A stretch of 64,000 bases of DNA from positions 1,054,001 through 1,118,000 of the forward strand of contig NZ_CP011452.2 in NCBI RefSeq assembly GCF_001008165.2. Reading direction: 5' to 3'. Under the pieces are notes generated by a model that had not been told where the DNA came from, did not search any database, and saw only the letters and a program-made list of their open reading frames with translations. The DNA comes from Croceibacterium atlanticum (GTDB lineage Bacteria; Pseudomonadota; Alphaproteobacteria; Sphingomonadales; Sphingomonadaceae). Below, piece by piece: positions 1-9,694 of this stretch (positions are counted from its first letter, which is position 1; each line of letters opens with the position of its first letter). A program made the position numbers and the translations under genes.

Positions 1-960
1 GACCGGCAACGGCACGCTCACCCTTACCGGCAGCAACAGCTATACCGGCGGCACCACCATCTCCGGTGGCACGCTCGTGGGCGATACCTCCTCGCTCACC
101 GGCGACATTACGAACAACGCCACGCTGCAAATCGCGCAGACGAGCAACGGCTCCTTCGGCGGCGATATCTCCGGCACCGGCTCGCTGGTGAAGACCGGCA
201 ACGGCACGCTCACCCTTACCGGCAGCAACAGCTATACCGGCGGCACCACCATCTCCGGTGGCACGCTCGTGGGCGATACCTCCTCGCTCACCGGCGACAT
301 TACGAACAACGCCACGCTGCAAATCGCGCAGACGAGCAACGGCTCCTTCGGCGGCGATATCTCCGGCACCGGCTCGCTGGTGAAGACCGGCAACGGCACG
401 CTCACCCTTACCGGCAGCAACAGCTATACCGGCGGCACCACCATCTCCGGTGGCACGCTCGTGGGCGATACCTCCTCGCTCACCGGTGACATTGCCAACA
501 ATGCCACGCTGCAATTCGCGCAGACGAGCAACGGCTCCTTCGGCGGCGATATCTCCGGCACCGGCGCGCTGGTGAAGACCGGCAACGGCACGCTCACCCT
601 TACCGGCAGCAACAGCTATACCGGCGGAACCACGATCTCCGGCGGCACGCTTGTCGGCAATTCCGATACGCTCACCGGCGACATCATCAACAACGCCACG
701 ATACAGTTCGCACAGGCCGAGGACGGCATTTTTGCCGGTGCGATTTCTGGCGCTGGCTCGCTGATCAAGAGCGGCGCCGGCACGCTGACCCTCACCGGGG
801 AACAGAGCTATACCGGGGGCACGACGATCCTGGGTGGCTTGCTGATCGGGTCCACGAATTCGGTCCATGGTGATGTCAACAATGGCGGCACGCTGAACTT
901 CGACCAGGATGGCGACGGCACCTTCGCCAATAACATCACCGGCAGCGGTTCGCTGGTGAA
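1..960 (+). repeat. tandem 192-bp coding repeats in autotransporter passenger
   Basis: The period is 192 bases (64 codons). Units 1–192 and 193–384 appear identical, and 385–576 differs at only a few positions. Units 577–768 and 769–960 are progressively diverged, and a further partial unit follows to about 1050. The array continues beyond the left edge. The gradient from identical to diverged copies is what recent duplication at the 5' side would leave. The period keeps the reading frame, so copy-number change alters stalk length without breaking the gene. Confidence 0.9.
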
Positions 961-2518
961 GAGCGGAACCGGCAGGCTGATCCTGACTGGCCAGAACAAT
1001 TATACCGGCGGCACGGTGGTCCAAGGGGGCACGCTCGTCGTCAACGGCACTATCACGTCCGACGTCGATGTTCGCGGGGGTGCGCGCATGATGGGCGCCG
1101 GGACGATCGGCGGCATGATCGTGCGCAATCAGGGTACACTTGCCCCGGGCAATTCGATCGACACCCTGAACGTCACCGGCTCGGTGCTGTTCGAACAGGG
1201 TTCGCTCTACGAGGTGGAGGTCAATGCCGCTGGCGATGCTGACCGGTTGAATGCCGGCGGCACGGTCACGATCGAAGGCGGCACCGTGGCGGTGCTGGCG
1301 GAGAATGGCGAATATGCGCCCTTCACCACCTATACGATCATCACGGGCGGCGCGATCGACGGCACTTTCGATAATGTCACCTCCGATCTCGCATTCCTCC
1401 TGCCCACGCTGGATTACAGCGCGAACAGCGTCACGCTTGGCCTGCTGCGTAACGATATCGCCTTCAGCGACGTTGCCTCCACGGCCAACCAGCGTGCAGC
1501 CTCCGGCGCGCTGGAAAATGCCTTCGGCGCCGATAGCGCTCTCTATGCCCAACTGGTGCAGCAGACCGCGGAGGATGCCCGTACCGCCTATGACAGCATG
1601 TCGGGCGAAATCCACGCCTCGGCACGGCGCGCAATGGTGCAGGACACGGATCGGTTCCGTCGTTCGATCACCAGCCGCACGGACATGCAGGCATCGCCGC
1701 GGCAGAACCTGTGGCTGCAGGTGGCCGTCGCCGGCGACGATGTGGACCAGGATGGGAACGCGGCAGGATACAAGCGCGACACCATGTCCTATTTCGGCGG
1801 TGCGGAATTCAATGCGGGCGGGATGATGCTTGGCATTGCCGGCGGCTATACCGACGGCGATCTGGATGTTGCCGCCCGCGCATCGCAGGGGAATGTCGAA
1901 GGCACCCATGTTGGTCTGTATGGCAAGGTGAATGCCGCCATTGCCAATGTCAGCTTCGGGGCGACCTATTCCGATTTCGATGTGAATACGGATCGCGGCA
2001 TTTCGGCCGGCTCCATCGCGGAAACGGCGACGGCATCCTATTCGGCGGAAACCACCGAAATCTTCGCCGAGATCGGTCTGCCCCTGCGTGAAGGCGCCAG
2101 CACGATCGAACCCTTCGTCGGCGTGCACCGCATGTGGCTGAGCCAGGATAATTTCGTCGAAACCGGAGCGGATGCGGGCCTTTACGCTCACACGCAGGAA
2201 CGTAGCTGGAGCTGGTCGACCGTGGGTGCCCGCGCTCATGTGCCGCTGGCGGCTGAGGGCAAGCTCGCCCTGAACATGGCGGCGCGCTGGCAACATGCGC
2301 TGGATGGCAAGGCAATCAATGCCGATCTCGCCTTCCTCGAAGGCGGCCAGGCATTCCGGGTCAGCGGCGCGCCGATGGCCGGCGATGTCGGCCTCGTCGA
2401 TGCGGGACTCAGCTTTCAGGCATCGAACGGCGTGCAGATCTCCGTCGATTACAATGGCGAATGGTCGGACGTCAGCCAGTCTCATGGCGGCAAGGCGACC
2501 CTGGGCATCCGCTTCTAA
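2..2518 (+). CDS. autotransporter, repeat-rich passenger with C-terminal beta-barrel (5' end outside window)
   Basis: The frame is open from the first bases, so the N terminus and signal peptide lie upstream of the window. About 838 residues are visible. The first ~345 consist of PATR-like autotransporter repeats carrying the recurring motif [16 protein letters not shown], which should form a parallel beta-helix stalk. A linker leads to a ~270-residue C-terminal barrel that ends in the outer-membrane signature IRF. The family is type V secretion: the barrel inserts in the outer membrane and carries the passenger to the cell surface. The visible repeats are nearly identical at DNA level, so repeat number may vary between strains. 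An adhesin or biofilm role is inferred from family only. A strong intrinsic terminator follows. Confidence 0.88.
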   Translation, partial: TGNGTLTLTGSNSYTGGTTISGGTLVGDTSSLTGDITNNATLQIAQTSNGSFGGDISGTGSLVKTGNGTLTLTGSNSYTGGTTISGGTLVGDTSSLTGDITNNATLQIAQTSNGSFGGDISGTGSLVKTGNGTLTLTGSNSYTGGTTISGGTLVGDTSSLTGDIANNATLQFAQTSNGSFGGDISGTGALVKTGNGTLTLTGSNSYTGGTTISGGTLVGNSDTLTGDIINNATIQFAQAEDGIFAGAISGAGSLIKSGAGTLTLTGEQSYTGGTTILGGLLIGSTNSVHGDVNNGGTLNFDQDGDGTFANNITGSGSLVKSGTGRLILTGQNNYTGGTVVQGGTLVVNGTITSDVDVRGGARMMGAGTIGGMIVRNQGTLAPGNSIDTLNVTGSVLFEQGSLYEVEVNAAGDADRLNAGGTVTIEGGTVAVLAENGEYAPFTTYTIITGGAIDGTFDNVTSDLAFLLPTLDYSANSVTLGLLRNDIAFSDVASTANQRAASGALENAFGADSALYAQLVQQTAEDARTAYDSMSGEIHASARRAMVQDTDRFRRSITSRTDMQASPRQNLWLQVAVAGDDVDQDGNAAGYKRDTMSYFGGAEFNAGGMMLGIAGGYTDGDLDVAARASQGNVEGTHVGLYGKVNAAIANVSFGATYSDFDVNTDRGISAGSIAETATASYSAETTEIFAEIGLPLREGASTIEPFVGVHRMWLSQDNFVETGADAGLYAHTQERSWSWSTVGARAHVPLAAEGKLALNMAARWQHALDGKAINADLAFLEGGQAFRVSGAPMAGDVGLVDAGLSFQASNGVQISVDYNGEWSDVSQSHGGKATLGIRF

Positions 2519-2539
2519 GGGCGAATAATCGCACCAACG

Positions 2540-2574
2540 GGCCGGCGGCATCCACGGGTGCCGCCGGCCTTTTT
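2540..2574 (+). terminator. rho-independent terminator of the autotransporter gene
   Basis: An 11-bp perfect GC-rich stem (2540–2550 with 2559–2569, GGCCGGCGGCA arm) closes an 8-base loop and is followed by five T. It starts 21 bases after the autotransporter stop codon. Confidence 0.92.
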
Positions 2575-2643
2575 GCATCTGCGGCGAACCCATTGGCCGC
2601 CCTTTCACTTGATCCGCGCGGCTGCATGAAAGAAGGCGGCCGC

Positions 2644-3390
2644 ATGACCCGTTTCGCGCTGACACTGGAATTCGACGGCGGCCCATTCATGGGGCTGCAG
2701 AGGCAGGACCACGGCCCCAGCGTTCAGCAGGCGGTGGAAGATGCCGCCTTCGCCATCACGGGCGAAAAGGTAACCATGCATTCCGCCGGACGGACCGATA
2801 GCGGCGTGCACGCGCTGGCCATGCGCAGCCATGTGGATATCGAAAAGCCGTTCGATCCATTCCGCCTGATGGAAGCGCTTAACGCCAAAATGCGGCCCGA
2901 TCCGGTGGCAGTTACCGCCTGCGAAGTGGTGGCGGCGGATTGGCACGCCCGCTTTTCCTGCATTGGCAGGCGTTATCAATATCGCATCCGCAACCGCCGG
3001 GCACCGCTCACTCTCACCAAGGGGCAGGAATGGCAGATCGCCCGCCCTCTGGACGAACAGGCGATGCACCGGGCCGCTCAATTCCTTGTCGGGCGGCATG
3101 ACTTCACCACTTTCAGATCCGCCCACTGCCAGGCGAAGGATCCGTTGAAGACGCTGGATCGGCTGGATGTGCGGCGCGAAGGCGATCTCGTGCTGGTGGA
3201 AGCGGATGCGCGCAGCTTCCTGCACCACCAGGTGCGCTCCATGGTGGGAACGCTGGCGCTAGTCGGGCTTGGCCAGTGGCGGGAAGAACAGGTGGCCCAG
3301 GCACTCGCCGCGCGCGACCGGCAGGCGCTGGGCCTCAATGCCCCGGCGGAAGGGCTGTATTTCGTAGAGGCGATCTACCCGGCCGGGTAA
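2644..3390 (+). CDS. truA: tRNA pseudouridine synthase A
   Basis: TruA converts uridines 38–40 of the tRNA anticodon arm to pseudouridine. The 248-residue product matches the family length. It has the catalytic motif [10 protein letters not shown] with the nucleophilic Asp at residue 52, and the [13 protein letters not shown] segment typical of the C-terminal half. The start at 2644 gives the conserved [12 protein letters not shown] opening; an in-frame ATG at 2626 is possible but adds six unconserved residues. It converges on the penicillin-binding protein gene with 8 bases between the stops. Confidence 0.96.
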   Translation: MTRFALTLEFDGGPFMGLQRQDHGPSVQQAVEDAAFAITGEKVTMHSAGRTDSGVHALAMRSHVDIEKPFDPFRLMEALNAKMRPDPVAVTACEVVAADWHARFSCIGRRYQYRIRNRRAPLTLTKGQEWQIARPLDEQAMHRAAQFLVGRHDFTTFRSAHCQAKDPLKTLDRLDVRREGDLVLVEADARSFLHHQVRSMVGTLALVGLGQWREEQVAQALAARDRQALGLNAPAEGLYFVEAIYPAG

Positions 3391-3398
3391 GCCGCCCC

Positions 3399-5573
3399 CT
3401 ACTCGCCCCTTTCCTGCAGGCTGATACCCGTTTCATCGAAGCGGATATCGACCGGAACACCGTCAATCTCCGTCGATATGGTCGCCGTGTCTTCCCCGAT
3501 GCGCAGACGTGTGCCTTGATCGTCGAGCGGGATTTCCTCCAGCCTCAGATCGCCCAGCGGAAGATCGCCGAGATTTGGCACATCCATCGGCTGGACCGGG
3601 CCACTGGGATCGGGCCGGGGCTGCGCGCGTTGCGGGGCAACCTGTTCACCCAGTGCCTGGCGCATGAAATCGCGCCAGATCCGCGCCGGCAGGCCGCCAC
3701 CATGGACGCCGGCCAGCGGGGAATTGTCATCATTGCCCACCCACACGCCGACCACCAGATCTCCGGCATAGCCGACAAACAACGCATCGCGATTGTCCTG
3801 GCTGGTGCCGGTCTTGCCATAATTAGGGACGCGCAACATGGCCGCCCTGCCGGTGCCGCGATTGACCGCGGCACGCAGCATCTTTTCCATTGCCCCATGT
3901 TCGCGGGCAGAAAGGCTGCCGGTCGGGTTCCATATCCAGTCGAACCAGCCCTGTTCTTCCGCACTGAATGCGCGCGGCACGACCGGAAATTCATTCGCGG
4001 CAATGCCTGCATACGCGGCTGTGAGTTCCAGCAGGGTCATGGTCGAAGTGCCCAGCGCCAGGCTGGGATAGCCTTCCGGCAGGGGGGAGGTAACGCCGAA
4101 TTCGCGCGCAACCTCTATCACCTTTTCGCTGCCCACTTCGTTGAACAGGCGCACGGCCGCGACATTGCTGGACCGCGCAAAGGCTTCTTCCAGCGTCAGG
4201 CTGTCGGAATAGTTGCCGCTCGCATTGCGCGGCCGATAGGAACCCTGTTCGATCGCCCGGTTTTCGATCCGGTCATCGGGATTCCACCCGTCTTTCAACG
4301 CGGCAAGATAGACGAAGAGCTTGAAGGTGGATCCAGGCTGGCGATGGGCCTGCGTGGCGCGGTTGAACGGGGATTGCGCATAATCCTTGCCGCCGATCAT
4401 CGCCACGACTTCGCCATTGGGGCGCATGGCCACCAGCGCGACCTGCGCATTGCCCAGCGGCGCCCGTTCGACCGCCCGGCGGGCGGCGTTCTGCAACCGC
4501 GCATCCAGCGTGGTGGTAATGGTCTGCCGGGCATAGCCGATTTCGCTCAGCTTGCGGGCCTCGGGCAGCGCCCAGTCAGCGAAATAGGTGCCGGTCGGCA
4601 GGGTGGAGCCATCCCGCACATCCAGTTTCGGGACCGGCATTGCCGCCGCTTCCGCTTCTGTCAGATATCCCGCTTCGACCATGGCGCCGATCACGGTTCC
4701 CATCCGCTCTTCCGCGAGGGTGAAATTCCGCGTCGGTGCATAGCGCGAAGGCGCCTGGAGCAGACCCGCCAGCATTGCCGCCTGTTCAGGCCGCAACTTT
4801 TCCGGCTGGCGGTAGAAATAATGCAGGGACGCGGCGCGCAGGCCATAGGTATTGTCCCCGAAATAGGCGTTGGAAAGATAGCGTTCGAGGATTTCGTCCT
4901 TGGTCAGCCAGGCTTCCAGCCAGAAGGCGATCAATGCCTCCCGCGCCTTGCGGGTCAGGCTCTGTTCCGGCGTGAGAAATGTGAATTTGGCGAGCTGCTG
5001 GGTAATCGTGCTGCCGCCCTGGGTGCGGCCAGTAGTCAGATTGCTCCATGCCGCACGCGCGATGCCGCGCGGATCGCCCCCCCAGTGATCGTAGAAGCGC
5101 CGGTCCTCTATCGCCAGAAAGGCATCCACGACATGAGGTGGCAGATCGGCGACTTGTACCGGCTGATCCACCACTGCCCCGTTGCGGGCAATCGGGGTGC
5201 CGTCCGCGGCCAGCAAGGTGATCTCGGGCGGGGCGATCGGCTCCAACGATTTGGACAAGGGCGCGGTGACCGCAAGCCAGCCGATCAGCAGGATGAACAG
5301 GAACAGCAGCACGGCAAAGCCGCGGCTTACCCACCACCATCGCGTATGTTTGCGGGGCGGAAGTGGCCCGCCTCCATCTTCCGGATCGGGATAGGGCCAG
5401 TCATGAATACGCCGCCTCTCCGGATCGCCGGGCACGGTATCGTAGAGCGGCGAAAGCGGCCGTTCGTCATCAAGATCGTCAAAAATGGGGCCCGGCCGCT
5501 TCTTGCGCGACCATGGCCAGCGCCGCAAACCGCGCTTACCCCCCGATTGACCAGACAATATGTCCATCGCCAT
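3399..5573 (-). CDS. class A penicillin-binding protein (bifunctional transglycosylase/transpeptidase)
   Basis: This enzyme polymerises lipid II glycan and cross-links stem peptides on the periplasmic side of the inner membrane. The 724-residue protein has a basic, proline-rich cytoplasmic tail (1–80), one membrane anchor (about 82–104), and a GT51 domain with catalytic Glu156 in the motif EDRRFYDHWGGD plus GGSTITQQLAKF. The transpeptidase domain has all three active-site motifs: S415-T-F-K418, SSN 468–470 and KTGT 587–590. A C-terminal extension of about 80 residues carries no recognised domain. The size and motifs fit the PBP1A/1C-like group of sphingomonads; which paralogue is not settled. 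ATG at 5567 is an alternative start. Confidence 0.94.
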   Translation of the reverse strand: MAMDILSGQSGGKRGLRRWPWSRKKRPGPIFDDLDDERPLSPLYDTVPGDPERRRIHDWPYPDPEDGGGPLPPRKHTRWWWVSRGFAVLLFLFILLIGWLAVTAPLSKSLEPIAPPEITLLAADGTPIARNGAVVDQPVQVADLPPHVVDAFLAIEDRRFYDHWGGDPRGIARAAWSNLTTGRTQGGSTITQQLAKFTFLTPEQSLTRKAREALIAFWLEAWLTKDEILERYLSNAYFGDNTYGLRAASLHYFYRQPEKLRPEQAAMLAGLLQAPSRYAPTRNFTLAEERMGTVIGAMVEAGYLTEAEAAAMPVPKLDVRDGSTLPTGTYFADWALPEARKLSEIGYARQTITTTLDARLQNAARRAVERAPLGNAQVALVAMRPNGEVVAMIGGKDYAQSPFNRATQAHRQPGSTFKLFVYLAALKDGWNPDDRIENRAIEQGSYRPRNASGNYSDSLTLEEAFARSSNVAAVRLFNEVGSEKVIEVAREFGVTSPLPEGYPSLALGTSTMTLLELTAAYAGIAANEFPVVPRAFSAEEQGWFDWIWNPTGSLSAREHGAMEKMLRAAVNRGTGRAAMLRVPNYGKTGTSQDNRDALFVGYAGDLVVGVWVGNDDNSPLAGVHGGGLPARIWRDFMRQALGEQVAPQRAQPRPDPSGPVQPMDVPNLGDLPLGDLRLEEIPLDDQGTRLRIGEDTATISTEIDGVPVDIRFDETGISLQERGE

Positions 5574-5734
5574 GCTGTATTAACTGAACAATACAGCTTT
5601 GGCGAGAGGGTAATCCGATAAGGCCTGCTGCCAGCGCTGTCTGCCGCCCTATCTAGGTATGACGATGCGGTCCGTGAAGGACCGGATCATCAGCAAGCAG
5701 CAGGCTGAACGGAAATGGCCCCCTTGGCCGGGGA

Positions 5735-6718
5735 TCAGGCCTTGGCGACGACGCTTTCCGGCAGTTCCTCACCGAAGACGCGCTGGTAATATTCAGCCAC
5801 CAGCATCCGTTCGGATTCATCGCATTTGTTGAGAAAACTCAACCGGAATGCGAATCCGATATCCCCGAATATCTCGGTATTCTGGGCCCAGGTGATGACC
5901 GTGCGAGGGCTCATCACCGTCGAAATATCGCCATTGATGAAGCCCTGCCGCGAAAGATCCGCCACGCGGATCATATTCGCCACGGTCTGCTCGTCCAGCT
6001 TGGTCTTGGTGCTGACGATTTCCCGCTCGGTCTCTTCGGGCAGGTAATTCAGGCCCACCACGATATTCCAGCGGTCCATCTGGCCCTGGTTGATCGCTTG
6101 CGTGCCGTGATAAAGCCCGCTCGTATCGCCGAGGCCGACCGTATTGGCGGTGGCGAACAGGCGGAAAAACGGGTTCGGCCGGATCACGCGGTTCTGATCG
6201 AGCAAGGTCAGCTTGCCTTCGGTTTCCAGCACGCGCTGGATCACGAACATCACGTCCGGACGGCCGGCATCATATTCATCGAATACCAGGGCCACCGGGT
6301 GCTGCAGCGCCCAGGGCAGCAGGCCTTCGCGGAATTCGGTCACCTGCAATCCGTCACGCAGCACGATCGCGTCGCGGCCGACCAGATCGATACGGCTGAT
6401 ATGCGCGTCCAGATTGATGCGCACGCAGGGCCAGTTCAGCCGTGCCGCCACCTGTTCGATATGGGTCGATTTGCCGGTGCCGTGATAGCCCTGCACCATT
6501 ACCCGGCGATTGAAGGCAAATCCGGCCAGGATGGCCAGCGTCGTGTCCGGTTCGAACACATAGCTTTCATCACGATCGGGAACGCGCGCATCAGCCTTGG
6601 AAAAGGCTGGCACTTTCATGTCGATATCGATCCCGAAAGTCTCGCGAACGTCAAGTTCGATGTCGGGCGCGGCCAGGACCGTGCCGGATTCGTCTGGATT
6701 GCTGGTCAGTTCATTCAT
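5735..6718 (-). CDS. cobS: cobaltochelatase subunit CobS (MoxR-type AAA+ ATPase)
   Basis: CobS is the AAA+ motor that, with CobT and CobN, inserts cobalt into hydrogenobyrinate a,c-diamide in aerobic B12 synthesis. The 327-residue product has Walker A GYHGTGKS (77–84), a Walker B region ALVFDEYDA and a FATANT sensor segment. The length fits CobS (~330). The ATG at 6718 was chosen because upstream residues in the open frame look like untranslated leader. No cobT lies downstream: the next gene is the PBP. CobS and CobT are usually adjacent in alphaproteobacteria, so either cobT is elsewhere or this AAA+ protein has another role. Confidence 0.9.
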   Translation of the reverse strand: MNELTSNPDESGTVLAAPDIELDVRETFGIDIDMKVPAFSKADARVPDRDESYVFEPDTTLAILAGFAFNRRVMVQGYHGTGKSTHIEQVAARLNWPCVRINLDAHISRIDLVGRDAIVLRDGLQVTEFREGLLPWALQHPVALVFDEYDAGRPDVMFVIQRVLETEGKLTLLDQNRVIRPNPFFRLFATANTVGLGDTSGLYHGTQAINQGQMDRWNIVVGLNYLPEETEREIVSTKTKLDEQTVANMIRVADLSRQGFINGDISTVMSPRTVITWAQNTEIFGDIGFAFRLSFLNKCDESERMLVAEYYQRVFGEELPESVVAKA

Positions 6719-6782
6719 CGCGCAGGGTGCCCTATACGGGCCGCGTAAACCCTGCAACTGGCAATGGCGCCCATGGCGAAGA

Positions 6783-7475
6783 TCATTCGGGTGGAACGAT
6801 CTTTTCCGGGAAGACAAACTTGGAAATGACTGCTTCAGCCAGATAGCGTTCTTTCCCGATTTCCAGCTGGCCCGATTGTTCCAGCATTTCAGGCGGTGCC
6901 TTGCCGTAAAAGGCTCTCAGCAAGGGCAAGGGCAATTCGGCGCGGAAAGTCACCCGCCCCTGCTCCGCATCGCCCCGCCGCACGCTCATGCCCTTTTCCC
7001 CCAGCTCCGCCACGAACTCGCTGCCGGAAACGGCAAAGCCGACCTGGCCGGTGAAATGCTGCCCTGCCTCCGGATCATACATCGCCTTGAGCGACAGCAT
7101 GAGCGCGGTGGGCGATAGATGCAGGGTCGGATCATGCGCGGGTGACCGCACCGACCAGCGGCACAGTTCAAGCATGGCCGGCTGCGCGGCGTAGCCCCAT
7201 TCGGTCAGTTCATAGACCTGCACCGATGCCGGTGGCGGTAACATGCGTTTCTGCAACAGGCCCGATGCCTGCAACCCTTCCAGCCGTTCCGTCAGGACCC
7301 TGGCGCTCAACCCCGGCAGACTGGCGCGCAATTCGGAAAACCGGCGCGGACCCAGCATCATTTCCCGCACGATGAGCAGCGACCATCTTTCTCCAAGTAA
7401 TTCAAAGGCAAAGGCAGCACCGCAAGCATCCTGATACCACTTGCCATGCACCGCAGTTTCTTTTTGTAACTTCAT
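6783..7475 (-). CDS. HxlR-family transcriptional regulator
   Basis: The protein has 230 residues. The N-terminal ~100 form a winged-helix HxlR domain: a single Cys at the usual position (YQDACG), the motif [15 protein letters not shown], and the recognition-helix region [16 protein letters not shown]. The C-terminal half resembles the SCP2-like extension found in some HxlR proteins. HxlR members often sense electrophiles or oxidants through the N-terminal Cys. The gene is divergent from a GST/DUF1428 pair across 88 bases holding an inverted repeat, so autoregulation and control of that pair are inferred. Confidence 0.9.
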   Translation of the reverse strand: MKLQKETAVHGKWYQDACGAAFAFELLGERWSLLIVREMMLGPRRFSELRASLPGLSARVLTERLEGLQASGLLQKRMLPPPASVQVYELTEWGYAAQPAMLELCRWSVRSPAHDPTLHLSPTALMLSLKAMYDPEAGQHFTGQVGFAVSGSEFVAELGEKGMSVRRGDAEQGRVTFRAELPLPLLRAFYGKAPPEMLEQSGQLEIGKERYLAEAVISKFVFPEKIVPPE

Positions 7476-7492
7476 GGTTGTTTTAAGTAACC
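7476..7492. promoter_or_regulatory. candidate HxlR operator
   Basis: The sequence GGTTGTTTTAAGTAACC is a 17-base imperfect inverted repeat with GGTT/AACC ends. It directly abuts the HxlR start codon, in the space shared with the divergent GST gene. Binding by the adjacent regulator is inferred from position and symmetry only. Confidence 0.4.
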
Positions 7493-7563
7493 TCTTAAGG
7501 CACCAATCTCAAGACAGCGATTCGCAGCATCGGACCGCTGGATTGCAAGCGGAGGAATTGCCG

Positions 7564-8238
7564 ATGGCCGAAACCACCCCTGCGCCCATTATTACTGCCT
7601 TTGACTGGGTGCCCGATTTTGCCCGGGGCCTTGTGCGTGACCTCCGCGTTCGCTGGGCGTTCGAAGAAATCGGCAAGCCATACCGAACGCAGCTGTTCGG
7701 CGCGGCGACGCCCAGACCGGACGATTACCTCGCGTGGCAGCCCTTCGATCAGGTGCCCGCCTTTGCCGATGGCGAACTGCGCTTCTTCGAAAGCGGGGCC
7801 ATCCTCCTGTATCTTGCGGAAGAGGAAGAACAGCTCCTCCCCGCCGATCCCCAGATGCGGTGGAACGCCATCTCCTGGCTGTTTGCGGCCCTGAACAGTG
7901 TCGAACCCGCATTCACCCCCATCGTCAGTTTCGATGTGTTCCAGTCAGATCAGCCCTGGGCCAGGGATGCGCGCGAACCCGCGGCCAAGCTGGCGAGGCA
8001 GAAGCTTTTGCGTGTCAATGACGCGCTCGGAGACAATGAATGGTTGGCGGGCGATTTCTCCATTGCCGACATCGCCATGGTCACAGTGCTCAACGTGCTG
8101 CGGCATACAGACATGGTGGCCGAGTTCCCTCGCCTCGCCGCTTACAGGCAGCGCGGGGAAAGCCGGTCCGCATATCGCCGCGCGCTGGATGCACAACTGG
8201 CTGATTTCACTGCCGAAGCACCGAATTGGGGAGAGTAG
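7564..8238 (+). CDS. glutathione S-transferase family protein
   Basis: The 224-residue product has a thioredoxin-like N-terminal half with the glutathione-binding pattern QVPAFADGELRFFESGAIL, followed by an all-helical C-terminal domain. Such enzymes conjugate or reduce electrophiles with glutathione in the cytosol. ATG at 7564 is preceded by a GGAGG-like site (gcggaggaat). The catalytic Ser/Tyr cannot be assigned confidently. It is followed two bases later by a DUF1428 gene and is divergent from an HxlR regulator, a layout suggesting an inducible detoxification unit. Confidence 0.88.
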   Translation: MAETTPAPIITAFDWVPDFARGLVRDLRVRWAFEEIGKPYRTQLFGAATPRPDDYLAWQPFDQVPAFADGELRFFESGAILLYLAEEEEQLLPADPQMRWNAISWLFAALNSVEPAFTPIVSFDVFQSDQPWARDAREPAAKLARQKLLRVNDALGDNEWLAGDFSIADIAMVTVLNVLRHTDMVAEFPRLAAYRQRGESRSAYRRALDAQLADFTAEAPNWGE

Positions 8239-8240
8239 AA

Positions 8241-8597
8241 ATGTATGTGAACGGATTCATCGTCGCCGTGCCTGAAGAAAACAAGCAGGCCTACAAGCAA
8301 GTGGCGGAAAGCTTCTGGGAAATCGTGAAGGATTACGGCGCGAAATCGCAGGTCGAATGCTGGGAAGTGGACGTACCGGATGGCAAGACCACCGATTTCC
8401 GCCGGGCGGTAAAGGCAAAGGATGGCGAGAAGATCGTCTTCGCCTGGGTTCTCTGGGATGACAAGGAAACCGCGGATGCCAGCCACGAAAAGGTCATGGC
8501 GGACGAACGGATGAAGAATTTCGACAAGGACATGCCCTTCGACGGTGTCCGCATGGTCTATGGCGGCTTCGAACCGCTGGTCTGGAAGGAAGCCTGA
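8241..8597 (+). CDS. DUF1428 family protein (YbaA-like)
   Basis: The 118-residue protein starts MYVNGFIVAVPEENK and ends with GGFEPLV, both typical of DUF1428, a dimeric alpha/beta-barrel family. A molecular function is not established. It lies two bases after the GST stop, with a GGGGAGAG ribosome-binding site inside the GST end, so the pair is one transcript. Co-location with a GST and an HxlR regulator hints at stress or xenobiotic response; this is inference. Confidence 0.88.
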   Translation: MYVNGFIVAVPEENKQAYKQVAESFWEIVKDYGAKSQVECWEVDVPDGKTTDFRRAVKAKDGEKIVFAWVLWDDKETADASHEKVMADERMKNFDKDMPFDGVRMVYGGFEPLVWKEA

Positions 8598-8750
8598 GCC
8601 ACCCGGCACGCGAAGCCTGCGACGCACGAAAAGCGAAAGCTCGTTATCAAGATTCAAGACCGGCCCCCTATCGTCAGGGCCATCGAGCCTTGGGCAAGAT
8701 TGATGGTGGTGTGGCTCTCGAATTCCTAGACCGAAGGGCGTTGGCAGGGC

Positions 8751-9338
8751 TCAGCCGAAAGCGTCTGCCCGGCGCAGGAGCTGATAGGCTTCCACCACGC
8801 GCTGAAGCCGGCCTTCATGGCTTCGGTCCCCGCCATTGCGATCCGGGTGGTATCTGCGCACCAGTTGCGAATATCGGCGGCGCAGCATCGGCCGGTCGGC
8901 CTGCGGGGTCAGGCCCATCACGTTCAGCGCCTCCCGCTCGCGCGGGGTAAAGCGGCTGAATTCGGCATTTCGTCCGGCAGCACGTGCCTTGATGTCCCCC
9001 GCACGCGCACCGATTGCATCCAGCGGATCCGGAAAATCGGCCCAGCGCGGCATCCCGTCCGCACCGGCATCGGACCGAAAGGCGCGGGTTTCGCTGCTCC
9101 AGCCGGAAATGGGGGACTGCGCCTCCAGTATTTCTTCCGCGCTCATGCCTTCAAACCAGTCATAGCCGGCATTGAATTCGCGCACATGTTCCAGGCAGAA
9201 CCAGCGCCAGTCGCCCGGCCCGTCAAAACCATGCCCCCGATTGCCGGGGGCGCGGAATTCACCTGCTTCGCTGCAATGCGGCGCTTCGCATTCGCGCCCT
9301 TCGCCTTCATATCTGCCGTGGAACTTCTCTCTGCGCAT
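8751..9338 (-). CDS. J-domain protein with N-terminal putative zinc site
   Basis: The 195-residue product ends in a J domain with the diagnostic YHPDRNGG loop (HPD), which stimulates Hsp70 (DnaK) ATPase. Upstream of it are two Cys (17, 22) and a C-x2-H pair (48, 51) in the WRWFCLEH segment, suggesting a metal site. The central ~80 residues are hydrophilic. In many sphingomonads this gene neighbours bolA and cobS. Here bolA is divergent next to it, but cobS is separated by the HxlR–GST–DUF1428 group. The client protein is unknown. Confidence 0.87.
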   Translation of the reverse strand: MRREKFHGRYEGEGRECEAPHCSEAGEFRAPGNRGHGFDGPGDWRWFCLEHVREFNAGYDWFEGMSAEEILEAQSPISGWSSETRAFRSDAGADGMPRWADFPDPLDAIGARAGDIKARAAGRNAEFSRFTPREREALNVMGLTPQADRPMLRRRYSQLVRRYHPDRNGGDRSHEGRLQRVVEAYQLLRRADAFG

Positions 9339-9403
9339 TCGCGTAAGGATGGTGATACATCGCCGTGTTGAGAACCCCTGAATTCCAATCGAGAGGACAG
9401 AAA

Positions 9404-9694
9404 ATGGCCGGCCCGCTTCAGCAAGAGATGGAAAAACTGCTGCAGGACGCCTTCGCGCCGGAAAGGCTGGAAGTCATCAATGACAGTGCGAAGCATCACG
9501 GCCATGCCGGGGATGACGGCAGCGGCGAATCGCATTTCACCATTGTGATCGTAAGCCCCGCCTTTTCCGGCATGAGCAGGCTGGAACGGCAGCGCGCGGT
9601 CAATCGCGCCCTGGGCGATATTCCCGGCAACCGCGTGCACGCCGTGGCCATCAGCGCCCACGCCCCGGAAGAAGCAGGAGCACAGGCATCCTGA
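9404..9694 (+). CDS. bolA: BolA family protein
   Basis: The 96-residue BolA-type protein has the signature region around VINDSAKHHGHAG and SHFTIVIVSPAF. BolA proteins pair with monothiol glutaredoxins in iron–sulfur trafficking and some bind DNA. ATG at 9404 follows the site GAGAGGA; the upstream open frame is discarded. The stop codon overlaps the likely CTG start of the following GST gene, so the two should be translationally coupled. It is divergent from the J-domain gene. Confidence 0.93.
   Translation: MAGPLQQEMEKLLQDAFAPERLEVINDSAKHHGHAGDDGSGESHFTIVIVSPAFSGMSRLERQRAVNRALGDIPGNRVHAVAISAHAPEEAGAQAS

Noticed and set aside
1-960. Possible CRISPR or satellite array
   Set aside because: Units are 192 bp, contiguous without spacers, and code for repeated passenger residues in frame.
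3276-5621. 781-codon open frame opposite the penicillin-binding protein
   Set aside because: It also crosses the end of truA, and the minus-strand PBP has all catalytic motifs.
5668-5684. 6-bp inverted repeat CGGTCC/GGACCG downstream of cobS as a terminator
   Set aside because: Short arms and no T run; not distinguishable from chance in GC-rich DNA.
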